NCBI GenBank assembly: GCA_900315465.1
Contig: OMZF01000086.1
Coordinates: 1-34,067, forward strand
Direction: 5' to 3'
Source of the DNA: an uncultured Eubacteriales bacterium
GTDB taxonomy: Bacteria > Bacillota > Clostridia > Oscillospirales > Acutalibacteraceae
DNA length: 34,067 nt
Translations under genes and position numbers: made by a program
Shown: one piece after another, positions 7,215 through 15,388 of the stretch
Layout: each line of letters begins with the position of its first letter
Numbering within the stretch: the stretch's first letter is position 1
The notes under the pieces: generated by a model
What the model was told of the DNA's origin: nothing
The model's input: the letters and a program-made list of their open reading frames with translations, nothing else
Databases searched by the model: none

Positions 7215-7955
7215 ATGGAAGAGCTTTTGAAATGTGAAAATGTATCCTTTTCATACGAAAATACAGGAGTAATAAAAAATCTTAGCTTTACTCTTAACAG
7301 CGGAGATTATCTTTGTATTGTAGGTGAGAACGGATCAGGAAAAAGTACCCTCACAAAAGGTCTTTTGGGACTTAAACAGCCTGCTGAGGGTAAAATAATA
7401 AAATGCAATGGTCTTAAATCAAAGGAAATAGGTTATCTTCCTCAGCAGACACCTGCACAAAAGGACTTTCCTGCAAGTGTTTTTGAAGTAGTGCTGTCGG
7501 GGAGACTGAGCAGTCTGGGCTTTCGACCTTTTTATTCAAAAGAGGATAAAAAAATTGCCCGTGATAATATACACCGTCTTGGTATAGATGATCTTATCAA
7601 AAGGAGTTACCGTGACCTTTCCGGCGGACAGCAGCAAAGAGTTTTGCTTGCGAGGGCGTTATGTTCGGGGAAAAAATTATTACTGCTTGATGAACCTGTT
7701 ACAGGACTTGACCCGATAGTAACGGAGGAAATGTACCGACTTATACTTGAACTGAATAAACAGGAACATATCACAATAATAATGGTATCACATGATATAA
7801 ATTCTGCTGTACGATATGCCACACATATACTTCATCTGAATTTTGATAAAAGCTTTTTCGGCAAGACTTCTGATTATATTAAAAGTCCTATGGGAAGATA
7901 TTTCTTTTCCGAAAATGAAAATAATATGATAACGGCAGGTGAAGAAAATGTTTGA
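7215..7955 (+). CDS. znuC: Zinc ABC transporter ATP-binding protein
   Basis: A 246-residue ATPase for the metal permease encoded next. Walker A is GENGSGKST (37-45), the Q-loop is in YLPQQTPAQ, the signature is LSGGQQQR, Walker B is LLLLDEPVTGLD and the switch His is in MVSHD. The gene begins one base after the znuA stop and overlaps znuB by eight bases. Members of this family transport Zn or Mn; the adjoining Zur-type regulator supports zinc. Confidence 0.93.
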   Translation: MEELLKCENVSFSYENTGVIKNLSFTLNSGDYLCIVGENGSGKSTLTKGLLGLKQPAEGKIIKCNGLKSKEIGYLPQQTPAQKDFPASVFEVVLSGRLSSLGFRPFYSKEDKKIARDNIHRLGIDDLIKRSYRDLSGGQQQRVLLARALCSGKKLLLLDEPVTGLDPIVTEEMYRLILELNKQEHITIIMVSHDINSAVRYATHILHLNFDKSFFGKTSDYIKSPMGRYFFSENENNMITAGEENV

Positions 7956-8820
7956 TATAATGTCCATGTTTCAGCATAGCTTTATGGTGAGGGCATTGAC
8001 AGGAGGCATACTTATATCTCTTTGTGCGGCACTTTTAGGTGTCAGCCTTGTGCTTAAAAGGTACTCAATGATAGGAGACGGACTTTCTCATGTAGGATTC
8101 GGAGCATTAGCGATAGGTTCGGCAGCAAATTTTGCACCGCTGGAATTTTCTATACCAATAGTAGTTGTGTCCGCATTCTTTCTGCTGAGGATAAGCGAAA
8201 ACAGTAAAATCAAAGGAGATGCCGCAATAGCACTTATTTCAACAGGAGCATTGGCGATAGGCATAACAGTTGCCTCACTTTCGGGAGTGAATACCGATAT
8301 AGACAATTACCTTTTCGGAAGTATATTATCCCTTTCAAATTCCGATATAGTTATATGCTGGATAGTATTTGCGATAGTAATGGTATTGTTTGTAATGTTT
8401 TATAACAAAATATTTGCCGTTACGTTTGATGAAAGCTTTGCAAAGGCAACAGGCACAAAAACAGGAATTTATAATATGCTTATAGCACTGCTGACAGCAC
8501 TCACGATAGTTATTGGTATGAAGCTTATGGGAACACTTCTTATCTCAAGTCTTATAATATTTCCTGCAATAACATCAATGCGTATATGCAAAAGATTCAA
8601 AACAGTGATGATAAGTTCAGCAGTTGTATCTGTGGTATGTTTTTTTGTGGGACTGGTGATCTCGTATCAGTATTCAACACCTGCCGGAGCAAGTGTTGTG
8701 CTTGTAAATCTTTGTGTTCTTATAATATTCTCGGCAATAGGATTTGTACGGGATAAGATAAATGAAAAAAAATATCTGAAAGGTGATCTTAATGAAACAG
8801 CTCAAAGTAAAAAATTGTGA
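7948..8820 (+). CDS. znuB: Zinc ABC transporter permease
   Basis: A 290-residue integral membrane protein of the ABC-3 permease family, almost entirely hydrophobic with about eight helices. Family features include LVLKRYSMIGDGLSHVGFGA near residue 40 and KLMGTLLISSLIIFPA in the second half. ATG 7948 is preferred over the in-frame GTG at 7939, because the AGGTGAAG at 7938-7945 acts as binding site. The C-terminal coding bases overlap the start of the following 52-codon gene by 29 bases in another frame. Confidence 0.92.
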   Translation: MFDIMSMFQHSFMVRALTGGILISLCAALLGVSLVLKRYSMIGDGLSHVGFGALAIGSAANFAPLEFSIPIVVVSAFFLLRISENSKIKGDAAIALISTGALAIGITVASLSGVNTDIDNYLFGSILSLSNSDIVICWIVFAIVMVLFVMFYNKIFAVTFDESFAKATGTKTGIYNMLIALLTALTIVIGMKLMGTLLISSLIIFPAITSMRICKRFKTVMISSAVVSVVCFFVGLVISYQYSTPAGASVVLVNLCVLIIFSAIGFVRDKINEKKYLKGDLNETAQSKKL

Positions 8821-8950
8821 CGGTGTATATTATATATGTGAGGATAAAAACGAAAAATTTTATGCCATACCAATGGAAGAAATGCCGGAAGGAGTAGAAC
8901 AGGGAGATATTATCATTATTTCCGATAATGGTGAGATAAACAAAAAATAA
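8792..8950 (+). CDS. DUF3006-like 52-residue protein
   Basis: A small ORF starts at ATG 8792, inside the end of znuB, behind AGGTGA (8781-8786), and ends at TAA 8948-8950. The product reads VKNCDGVYYICEDKNEKFYA, then IPMEEMPEGVEQGDIIIIS and a short charged tail. The order (short beta-strands, an IP..(M/L)PEG..(E/Q)GD motif, hydrophobic strand) fits the DUF3006 family, whose function is unknown. It is the last gene of the zinc operon, just before the tyrS promoter. Translational coupling to znuB is likely. Confidence 0.7.
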   Translation: MKQLKVKNCDGVYYICEDKNEKFYAIPMEEMPEGVEQGDIIIISDNGEINKK

Positions 8951-8954
8951 ACTG

Positions 8955-8983
8955 TTGACAAATAAATGAAAACCATTTATAAT
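8955..8983 (+). promoter_or_regulatory. tyrS promoter with embedded Zur-like half palindrome
   Basis: TTGACA (8955-8960) and TATAAT (8978-8983) with 17 bases between are a perfect consensus sigma-A promoter. The bases TGAAAACCATTT (8967-8978), in the spacer and touching the -10, are the exact reverse complement of twelve bases of the zinc operon operator (AAATGGTTTTCA, 5809-5820). Confidence 0.85.
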
Positions 8984-8989
8984 TTACCT

Positions 8990-9254
8990 AATGGCTGTGA
9001 AAAGAAGAAGTAAGATGAAGAGCCGTGCAAAGAGAGGATATGGAAGGTGTAAATATCCGTCGGTGTCATCTGAAATACATCTTGGAGCTGACGGGCGAAA
9101 GTTTTTTCTCGAGTAGTCTTGTCCGTATTGTCTGCGTTAAGGGGCAAGGGTATCAAGTGTACCCGTAAAGGCTGTTATTGTGAGGTAACGGTAAATTGAG
9201 GTGGTACAGCGGTTATTATCGCCCTCTGTTTTTAAATTACAGGGGGCGTTTTTT
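8990..9254 (+). promoter_or_regulatory. T-box riboswitch, tyrosine-specific
   Basis: An untranslated leader between the promoter and tyrS shows T-box architecture. The stem I region contains AGAGAGGATATGG, and the loop TGAAATACATC (9071-9081) offers UAC, a tyrosine codon, at 9076-9078 as specifier. The T-box bulge GGTGGTACAGCGG lies at 9200-9212; UGGU can pair with the ACCA end of tRNA-Tyr. A terminator follows: CGCCCTCTGT (9220-9229) against ACAGGGGGCG (9239-9248), then TTTTTT. Uncharged tRNA-Tyr would favour readthrough into tyrS. The usual ACCGCGG is ACAGCGG here. Structure was assigned by eye. Confidence 0.92.
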
Positions 9255-9284
9255 GTTCCCCGAAAATCGAAAGGATGAACGAAA

Positions 9285-10514
9285 ATGGGAGTTTACGAAG
9301 AACTTCAAAGAAGAGGTCTGATAGCACAGACAACAGACGAGGAAAAAATAAGAGATCTGATCAATTCAGGAAAAGCGGTATTTTATATCGGCTTTGACCC
9401 GACAGCAGACAGTCTCCACGTTGGTCACTTCATGGCACTTTGCCTTATGAAAAGACTGCAGATGGCAGGAAATAAGCCTATTGCACTTATCGGCGGAGGA
9501 ACAGGAATGATAGGAGATCCTTCGGGCAAAACAGATATGCGTAAGATGCTGACAAAGGAAGACATTGACCATAACTGTGAATGTTTCAAAAAGCAGATGA
9601 GCCGTTTTATTGATTTTTCCGAAGGCAAGGCACTTATGGTAAATAATGCAGAGTGGCTGCTTGATCTCAACTATGTTGAACTTCTTAGAGAAGTAGGAGC
9701 GTGTTTCAGCGTAAACCGTATGCTGACGGCAGAATGTTATAAGCAGCGTATGGAAAAGGGTCTGAGTTTTCTTGAGTTCAATTACATGATAATGCAGAGC
9801 TATGACTTTTTCTCACTTTACAAGCGTTACGGCTGTAATCTCCAGTTTGGCGGAGATGACCAGTGGAGCAATATGCTCGGAGGTACAGAGCTTATCAGAC
9901 GTAAGCTCGGCAAGGATTCCTACGCTATGACTATCAATCTTCTTCTTAATTCGGAAGGAAAGAAAATGGGCAAAACGGAAAAGGGTGCTGTATGGCTTGA
10001 TGCTGCCAAAACAACACCATATGATTTCTTCCAGTATTGGAGAAATGTTGATGATAAGGATGTCATCAAATGCCTGAAGATGCTTACATTTGTTCCGATA
10101 GAAGAAATTGAAGCTATGGAAAAGTGGGAAGGCAGTGAACTTAACAAAGCAAAGGAAATACTTGCATTTGAACTTACAAAGCTGGTTCACGGACAGGAAG
10201 AAGCAGATAAGGCACTTGAAGCAGCAAGAGCAATTTTCAGTGCAGGCTCAGATTCCGAAAATATGCCGTCAAGTGAGATAACAGAAGCGGATATGCCCGA
10301 AGGAAAAATAGGACTTATCGACCTTATCCATCTTGTGAAATTAGCACCGTCAAAAGCAGAAGCAAGAAGACTTGTTCAGCAGAACGGTATAGCAGTAAAT
10401 GACCAGAAGATTAATGATGTAAAAGCCGAAATAAGTAAGGATGATTTTGCAGAAAGCGGATATATCATTATAAAGAAAGGCAAAAAAGTATTCCATAAAG
10501 TTATTCTTAAATAA
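9285..10514 (+). CDS. tyrS: Tyrosyl-tRNA synthetase
   Basis: Charges tRNA-Tyr with tyrosine. The 409-residue class I synthetase has the HIGH motif as HVGH (45-48), GGTGMIGDPSGK nearby, the tyrosine-site segment QSYDFFSLYKRYGCNLQFGGDDQW, and the KMSKS loop as KMGKT (227-231). An S4-like RNA-binding domain occupies about the last 65 residues (LVKLAPSKAEARRLVQQNGIAVN...). The start at ATG 9285 follows the T-box terminator. nusB begins 43 bases after the stop and may be cotranscribed. Confidence 0.97.
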   Translation: MGVYEELQRRGLIAQTTDEEKIRDLINSGKAVFYIGFDPTADSLHVGHFMALCLMKRLQMAGNKPIALIGGGTGMIGDPSGKTDMRKMLTKEDIDHNCECFKKQMSRFIDFSEGKALMVNNAEWLLDLNYVELLREVGACFSVNRMLTAECYKQRMEKGLSFLEFNYMIMQSYDFFSLYKRYGCNLQFGGDDQWSNMLGGTELIRRKLGKDSYAMTINLLLNSEGKKMGKTEKGAVWLDAAKTTPYDFFQYWRNVDDKDVIKCLKMLTFVPIEEIEAMEKWEGSELNKAKEILAFELTKLVHGQEEADKALEAARAIFSAGSDSENMPSSEITEADMPEGKIGLIDLIHLVKLAPSKAEARRLVQQNGIAVNDQKINDVKAEISKDDFAESGYIIIKKGKKVFHKVILK

Positions 10515-10557
10515 TAGGAAAAGTTTTTTACGTTGTAAAAATGAAAGGAAGCTTGCC

Positions 10558-10989
10558 ATGAACGATAATTCAAACGGTAAAAAAGTTACAAGACATGAAG
10601 AACGTGAACAGGCGTTTGTTCTTTTGTTCGAGCAGATATTTCAGGAACACAGCATTGATATAATTGTTGAGGATGCAAAGGAAGCAAGAGACATCGAAAC
10701 AGGTAAATATGCACTTAAACTTGCAAAAGGTGTAGAAGAAAAAAGAGAAGAGCTTGATGCAGTGATAGAAAGCAATCTCAAAGGCTGGAAGATGAACAGA
10801 ATTTCAAAGGTTTCGCTGACAGTTCTTCGTATAGCAGTATACGAGATGATGTATGAAAAGACTGTACCGGTCAGTGTGGCAATAAATGAAGCTGTAGAGC
10901 TTTCAAAGAAATATGCCACAAAAGGCGATGCAAAATTCGTAAACGGTGTACTCGGAGCTGCTGTAAAGAGTATTGACGAGGATAAATAA
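10558..10989 (+). CDS. nusB: Transcription antitermination factor NusB
   Basis: A 143-residue all-helical RNA-binding protein that joins NusE (S10) at boxA for antitermination on rRNA operons. Recognisable parts are HEEREQAFVLLFEQIF at the N-terminus, ISKVSLTVLRIAVYEMMY in the middle and the C-terminal SVAINEAVELSKKYATKGDAKFVNGVLGAA. AAAGGA precedes the ATG at 10558. The next gene starts three bases after the stop. Confidence 0.95.
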   Translation: MNDNSNGKKVTRHEEREQAFVLLFEQIFQEHSIDIIVEDAKEARDIETGKYALKLAKGVEEKREELDAVIESNLKGWKMNRISKVSLTVLRIAVYEMMYEKTVPVSVAINEAVELSKKYATKGDAKFVNGVLGAAVKSIDEDK

Positions 10990-10992
10990 GCC

Positions 10993-11928
10993 ATGCCGTA
11001 TTTTTTAGGTATAGATACAAGCAATTATACAACATCCGCATCTGTTTATAACAGCGATACGAATGAAATGATAATGAAGAAAAAGCTTTTGCCGGTGAAA
11101 AACGGCGAATGTGGTTTGCGTCAGAGTGATGCTGTGTTTCATCATGTACAGCAGCTGCCGCAGATACTTGAGGAAGTTTTTGACAGTTTCAGCGGAGAGA
11201 TAAGTGCTGTTGGTGTTTCATCAAAACCGAGAGATGCCGAGGGGTCGTATATGCCGTGTTTTACTGTAGGACTGGGAGCAGCCAGATCATTGTCTGCCGC
11301 TTTGAAAATTCCATTGTATACATTTTCGCATCAGAGCGGTCATATAGCAGCGGCACTTTATTCGGCGGATAAAACGGAATTTTTCGGACAGAGGTTTCTT
11401 GCATTTCATGTATCGGGAGGAACTACCGAAGCGGTAATAGTTGAACCTGACGATGAAAATATAATAAAAACTACTCTTGCGGCAAAAACACTTGACCTTA
11501 ATGCAGGTCAGCTTATTGACCGTGTGGGAGTAATGCTCGGACTATCGTTTCCATGCGGATGTGAACTTGAAAAGCTGGCTTTTGAAAATACTGAAAAAGT
11601 AAAAGCAAGGGCAACCTTAAAGGGCAATGACTGCTGTCTTTCGGGTATAGAAAATATATGCAGAAAAGCCTTTGATGAAGGTCGTTCAAAAGAATACATA
11701 TCGGCACTTTGTCTTTCATATGTTGAAAAGACAATATCAGCAATGTGCAGTTTATTACTTAATGAATACGGAAAACTTCCGGTAATTTTTGCTGGAGGTG
11801 TAATGTCCGATAAGATAATAAAGGACGAGCTTGGCAGTAAGTTTGATGCCTGTTTTGCAAAGCCTTCATTTTCGGCGGATAATGCATCAGGAACTGCATA
11901 TTTATGCTATTTAAAAAATAAGCAGTAA
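10993..11928 (+). CDS. TsaD/Kae1-like protein (peptidase M22 family paralog)
   Basis: A 311-residue ASKHA-fold protein related to TsaD, the t6A synthase catalytic subunit. It begins PYFLGIDTSNYTTSASVY (TsaD proteins begin with a similar IDTSCDET-type strand) and keeps a metal-binding HxxxH (H113-QSG-H117), a glycine motif VSGGTTEAV, DLNAGQLIDRVGVMLGL and FAGGVMSDK. The conserved ETSCDET stretch is altered to DTSNYTT. TsaD is normally about 335-345 residues, so this looks like the shorter clostridial glycoprotease-like paralog often found beside nusB. Canonical TsaD is probably elsewhere. Whether it makes t6A is undetermined. It sits three bases after nusB and 14 before glmM. Confidence 0.8.
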   Translation: MPYFLGIDTSNYTTSASVYNSDTNEMIMKKKLLPVKNGECGLRQSDAVFHHVQQLPQILEEVFDSFSGEISAVGVSSKPRDAEGSYMPCFTVGLGAARSLSAALKIPLYTFSHQSGHIAAALYSADKTEFFGQRFLAFHVSGGTTEAVIVEPDDENIIKTTLAAKTLDLNAGQLIDRVGVMLGLSFPCGCELEKLAFENTEKVKARATLKGNDCCLSGIENICRKAFDEGRSKEYISALCLSYVEKTISAMCSLLLNEYGKLPVIFAGGVMSDKIIKDELGSKFDACFAKPSFSADNASGTAYLCYLKNKQ

Positions 11929-11942
11929 AGGAGAACTTTCAA

Positions 11943-13295
11943 ATGGGCAGATTATTCGGTACAGACGGTGCAAGAGGTATTGCAAACAAAGAGCTTACGG
12001 CAGAGCTTGCTATGGATATAGGCAGAGCCGCTGCAATGATTCTTACAAATAATTCTGATAAAAAGCATCCTAAGATCATTATAGGCAAGGATACAAGACT
12101 TTCATCGGATATGCTTGAGGGGGCACTTTCGGCAGGACTTTGTTCCATCGGTGCGAATGTAGTTATTCTTGGTGTTGTTCCTACACCTGCGGTTGCATAT
12201 CTTATCAAAAAATATGAAGCTGATGCAGGTATAATGATTTCGGCATCACATAATCCCTTTGAGTATAACGGAATAAAAATATTCTCAGGCGACGGATATA
12301 AGCTTCCTGATGCACTTGAAGCAGAGATAGAATCCATAGTTATAGACAAATCTAAGCCATACCCTCAGCCTACAGGTGATGGAATGGGAAATGTCACATT
12401 TGCGGAAAACGGTATCAAAGACTATATAGATCATATAATAAGCACTGTACCGTACAGACTTGACGGAATGAATATTGCAATAGACTGTTCAAACGGTTCG
12501 TCCTCAGCTACAGCAGAAAAACTTTTCACAAGTCTGGGTGCAAACTGTCATATGCTTTCGGATAAACCCGATGGTAAAAATATCAATGATAACTGTGGTT
12601 CTACACATATGGAAAATCTTCAGAAATATGTTGTTGATAATAAGCTTGATCTTGGTGTGGCATTTGACGGAGATGCTGACAGATGTCTTGCAGTTGACGA
12701 AGACGGAAATGTTGTTGACGGAGATTTCATAATGGCAATATGTGCAATGGATCTTGCATCAAGAAATAAGCTCCATAAAAAGACAGCAGTGGGAACAGTA
12801 ATGTCAAATATGGGATTCGGACGTTTCTGTGCTGATAACGGACTTAAATTTGTAGCTACAGATGTAGGTGACAGATATGTTCTTGAGGCAATGCTCCGTG
12901 ACGGATATAATTTCGGCGGAGAGCAGTCAGGTCATGTTATTTTTCTTGATTATTCCACCACAGGAGACGGTCAGCTTACAGCAGCTCAGCTTCTTAGTCT
13001 TATAAACCGCAGAAAAGCAAAGCTTTCAAGTATTGCTACAGTTATGACACATTATCCTCAGATTCTTATAAATGTGAGAGTAACTCCGGAAGGAAAGATA
13101 AATTATTACAAAGATCATGTTATAAAGGAAAAAGTTGAGCAGGTAAGGGAGCAGCTCGGTGATGACGGAAGAATACTTGTAAGAATGTCCGGTACAGAAC
13201 CTCTTGTAAGAGTAATGCTTGAAGGACTTGATAAGGCAAAAATAGAATCACTTGCCAAAGAAACAGCAGAATTAATAAAAGAAAGACTCGGCTGA
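11943..13295 (+). CDS. glmM: Phosphoglucosamine mutase
   Basis: Converts glucosamine 6-phosphate to glucosamine 1-phosphate for UDP-GlcNAc and peptidoglycan synthesis. The 450-residue protein starts GRLFGTDGARGIAN, has the phosphoserine loop SASHNP (S102 as the phosphorylated residue), the Mg-binding DGDADR, the sugar-binding GGEQSGH and the C-terminal phosphate loop RMSGTEPLVRVM. All four alpha-phosphohexomutase domains are present. AAAGGAG precedes the ATG at 11943. It is the last gene of the tyrS cluster. Confidence 0.97.
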   Translation: MGRLFGTDGARGIANKELTAELAMDIGRAAAMILTNNSDKKHPKIIIGKDTRLSSDMLEGALSAGLCSIGANVVILGVVPTPAVAYLIKKYEADAGIMISASHNPFEYNGIKIFSGDGYKLPDALEAEIESIVIDKSKPYPQPTGDGMGNVTFAENGIKDYIDHIISTVPYRLDGMNIAIDCSNGSSSATAEKLFTSLGANCHMLSDKPDGKNINDNCGSTHMENLQKYVVDNKLDLGVAFDGDADRCLAVDEDGNVVDGDFIMAICAMDLASRNKLHKKTAVGTVMSNMGFGRFCADNGLKFVATDVGDRYVLEAMLRDGYNFGGEQSGHVIFLDYSTTGDGQLTAAQLLSLINRRKAKLSSIATVMTHYPQILINVRVTPEGKINYYKDHVIKEKVEQVREQLGDDGRILVRMSGTEPLVRVMLEGLDKAKIESLAKETAELIKERLG

Positions 13296-13377
13296 TTATT
13301 GTGAAAAGTAACTAAATTGTTACTGGAAATCATATTAAATTTCTCGGTTTTTGTTGCTCAATAAATTCAACTTTATA

Positions 13378-13386
13378 TGATATAAT
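13378..13386 (+). promoter_or_regulatory. Extended -10 promoter for the glycosyltransferase gene
   Basis: TGATATAAT (13378-13386) is a consensus extended -10. No good -35 lies at the right distance. The start codon is 31 bases downstream. A short palindrome, AGTAAC-TAAATT-GTTACT (13307-13324), lies between glmM and this promoter and lacks a T-run. Confidence 0.5.
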
Positions 13387-13417
13387 AAAATCATCAACAA
13401 TTTGGAGCTGTATTATT

Positions 13418-14359
13418 ATGGCAAATGTAGATCTTTCGATAATTATTCCTTCAAAAAATAATAAATCTAAAATAGCTGCGATAATAAAAAAACTTGCGGC
13501 AGAAACCGAAAATTTAGATATTGAATTTATTGTGATTGACATGAATTCCTCTGACGGAGGGGTTCTTGAGGCACTTAATGTAATCAAAGACAGCGGAATC
13601 AGAGGCTGTGTGATACAAAGCGGAGGCAGTACAGTAAGTTCTGCTCTGAACACAGGGATATATAAAGCAAGCGGCAAATATATAACTTTTGTGTATCCTT
13701 CGAGATTATATAAAGATTATTTCACAGATTATTTTTCAGCTGCAGAAGAAAGAAAAGCAGATTTTATTTTTGCCGCACCCGAAACAAAGGACGGGAATCG
13801 TATACTTGTTTCCGATAATGTCAGCGGTACAGATGTTTTGGTTAGTCTTGTAAAATCATCAATAGTAATGGATTTTACTGCAGTAATGTTTGACAGAGAA
13901 TTTTTAGTGAGAAACGGTATCCGTTTTTACGAAGAATGTACTTTAGGTTATGCGGAAGCATTCATTTATAATGTTCTTCTTCATTCTCCTAAAGTCGCAT
14001 ATTCAAAAACAAAGCTTGAAAGAGATCATCTTAATGGTCTTGAAAAAAATGATGCAATATCTGCAAGCAATAATTGTTTTGAAAGACTTGATGCTATGGT
14101 AAAAGTTTTTTCGGCAGCAAAAGAACTGCATAAAGACGATAAAGTTCTTCTTAATACATTGGAATACAATGAACTGCCGGCTGTTGCTATGGGATGTGTG
14201 GATAAGCTCTTGGATGAAGGTTTCAAATATTCGTCAATAAAGAAACTGCTCAAATCAAAAAAATATGATTCTTATATTGAGTTTTCAATGGATACTCCTG
14301 CAAGTCTGCGTAATAAGATAATTATATGGAAGACGTTGCCTTGGTTTTATAAACCGTGA
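13418..14359 (+). CDS. Family 2-like glycosyltransferase with degenerate metal motif
   Basis: A 313-residue predicted cytosolic protein. The first 100 residues follow a GT-A nucleotide-sugar fold: VDLSIIIPSKNNKSKI, EFIVIDMNSSDGG, then ALNTGIYKASGKYITFVYPS. In active GT2 enzymes the last segment normally ends in a D-x-D or DDD metal site; here it is VYPSR with no acidic pair, which may mean altered chemistry or no activity. The C-terminal half (about residues 110-313) is not recognisable. It is a single gene between its own promoter and a terminator, so its substrate cannot be inferred from neighbours. Confidence 0.75.
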   Translation: MANVDLSIIIPSKNNKSKIAAIIKKLAAETENLDIEFIVIDMNSSDGGVLEALNVIKDSGIRGCVIQSGGSTVSSALNTGIYKASGKYITFVYPSRLYKDYFTDYFSAAEERKADFIFAAPETKDGNRILVSDNVSGTDVLVSLVKSSIVMDFTAVMFDREFLVRNGIRFYEECTLGYAEAFIYNVLLHSPKVAYSKTKLERDHLNGLEKNDAISASNNCFERLDAMVKVFSAAKELHKDDKVLLNTLEYNELPAVAMGCVDKLLDEGFKYSSIKKLLKSKKYDSYIEFSMDTPASLRNKIIIWKTLPWFYKP

Positions 14360-14378
14360 TACAAAATAATAAATAATT

Positions 14379-14408
14379 ACAGACAGTGTTTATGCTCTGT
14401 CTGTTTTT
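14379..14408 (+). terminator. Intrinsic terminator after the glycosyltransferase gene
   Basis: ACAGACAG (14379-14386) pairs with CTGTCTGT (14397-14404) around a 10-base loop, followed by TTTTG. It lies about 20 bases after the stop codon. Confidence 0.8.
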
Positions 14409-14451
14409 GTTCATAATAATTGCGTCTGTGCTGGTCTTTGTCGTGTTTGTA

Positions 14452-14481
14452 TTGACGTAAAGGGTGAAAATGTGGTAATAT
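14452..14481 (+). promoter_or_regulatory. Putative promoter for the lipoprotein gene
   Basis: TTGACG (14452-14457) and TAATAT (14476-14481) are 18 bases apart. The coding start is at 14507. Confidence 0.5.
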
Positions 14482-14506
14482 TTTATAGGAAAGAAGGGAT
14501 AACATA

Positions 14507-15307
14507 ATGAAAAAGCGTATATTTGTATTTTTGATAACAGCAATAATTACAGCATCATTTACAGCCTGCTCGGATAAAACAGCTGATACAAGTAATTCTG
14601 AACAATCTTCCAATGTATCTGTTTCGCAAAGTTCGCAGGAAAGCAAGGAAGATTCGGTAAATGCAACCGAATTACTTGTAATGAAAAGTTTCGGTGAATT
14701 GTGGATGAGTGATAATTTTTATATTGATGTAAATATGAAAGTTGAATACGATGCGTCTTCTGTAGAAAGCAGTCAATCTTCGTCAGACAGTTCATCATCA
14801 GGTCTTAAAACTATAAGATATTCATTTATAATAGCTGAGGACAGAGTAAATATGGTGGCAGGGCTGAATATGATTTCGGATTTAGGCTCACGCTGTGAGA
14901 TACTCAAAGACAATTATCTGTATACAATAGACCATACCAACAGGACATATTCCAAAAAGCTTTATGAAGGTACTGCGGATGATTACGGTTCGGAATATAC
15001 CACAAAGATACTTTTAGGCTCTGTAAATAACTGTGTATTCGAGAACACAGGGAAAACCACATATAACGGTGCGGATGTTACATTTGAAAAATTCAAGGTA
15101 ACACCATCGGATGAAGGTACAGTAGATCCGTCACTGAAAGAAGTTTATATGACATATTATTTTGATTCAAACGGAATACCCGTTGCACAGGTAATAAATA
15201 CGGCAAACGGCACAACAACATTTGAATTCAACAGAATTTCGGATAAAATAGAAGTAACTGATATTATTGAAATACCAAAGGATTACAAGGAAGTATCGGT
15301 GGAATAA
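14507..15307 (+). CDS. Secreted lipoprotein of unknown function
   Basis: A 266-residue protein with a lipoprotein signal peptide, MKKRIFVFLITAIITASFTAC (Cys21 in the lipobox FTAC). A Ser/Gln/Asn-rich linker follows (about residues 22-50, again near 83-95). The remaining 170 residues look beta-rich, ending with EFNRISDKIEVTDIIEIPKDYKEV. That layout recalls the half-barrel LolA/LppX-like lipoproteins, but I cannot name a family. AGAAGGGA precedes the ATG. It is monocistronic: a promoter is visible upstream and the adhE leader begins downstream. Confidence 0.8.
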   Translation: MKKRIFVFLITAIITASFTACSDKTADTSNSEQSSNVSVSQSSQESKEDSVNATELLVMKSFGELWMSDNFYIDVNMKVEYDASSVESSQSSSDSSSSGLKTIRYSFIIAEDRVNMVAGLNMISDLGSRCEILKDNYLYTIDHTNRTYSKKLYEGTADDYGSEYTTKILLGSVNNCVFENTGKTTYNGADVTFEKFKVTPSDEGTVDPSLKEVYMTYYFDSNGIPVAQVINTANGTTTFEFNRISDKIEVTDIIEIPKDYKEVSVE

Positions 15308-15355
15308 TAACAGGGATAAAATTCGCATAAATGCTTATTTTTTCTCACAGTAATG

Positions 15356-15385
15356 TTGACATAGGCTCTGATACTGTATTATAAT
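15356..15385 (+). promoter_or_regulatory. Distal promoter (P1) of the adhE leader
   Basis: TTGACA (15356-15361) and TATAAT (15380-15385), spacing 18. It lies about 300 bases before adhE, leaving a long untranslated leader or a separate small RNA. Confidence 0.7.
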
Positions 15386-15388
15386 AAA

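Noticed and set aside
13307..13324. Palindrome AGTAAC-TAAATT-GTTACT after glmM as terminator
   Set aside because: Only a 6-bp AT-rich stem and no T-run follow, so termination is unlikely.
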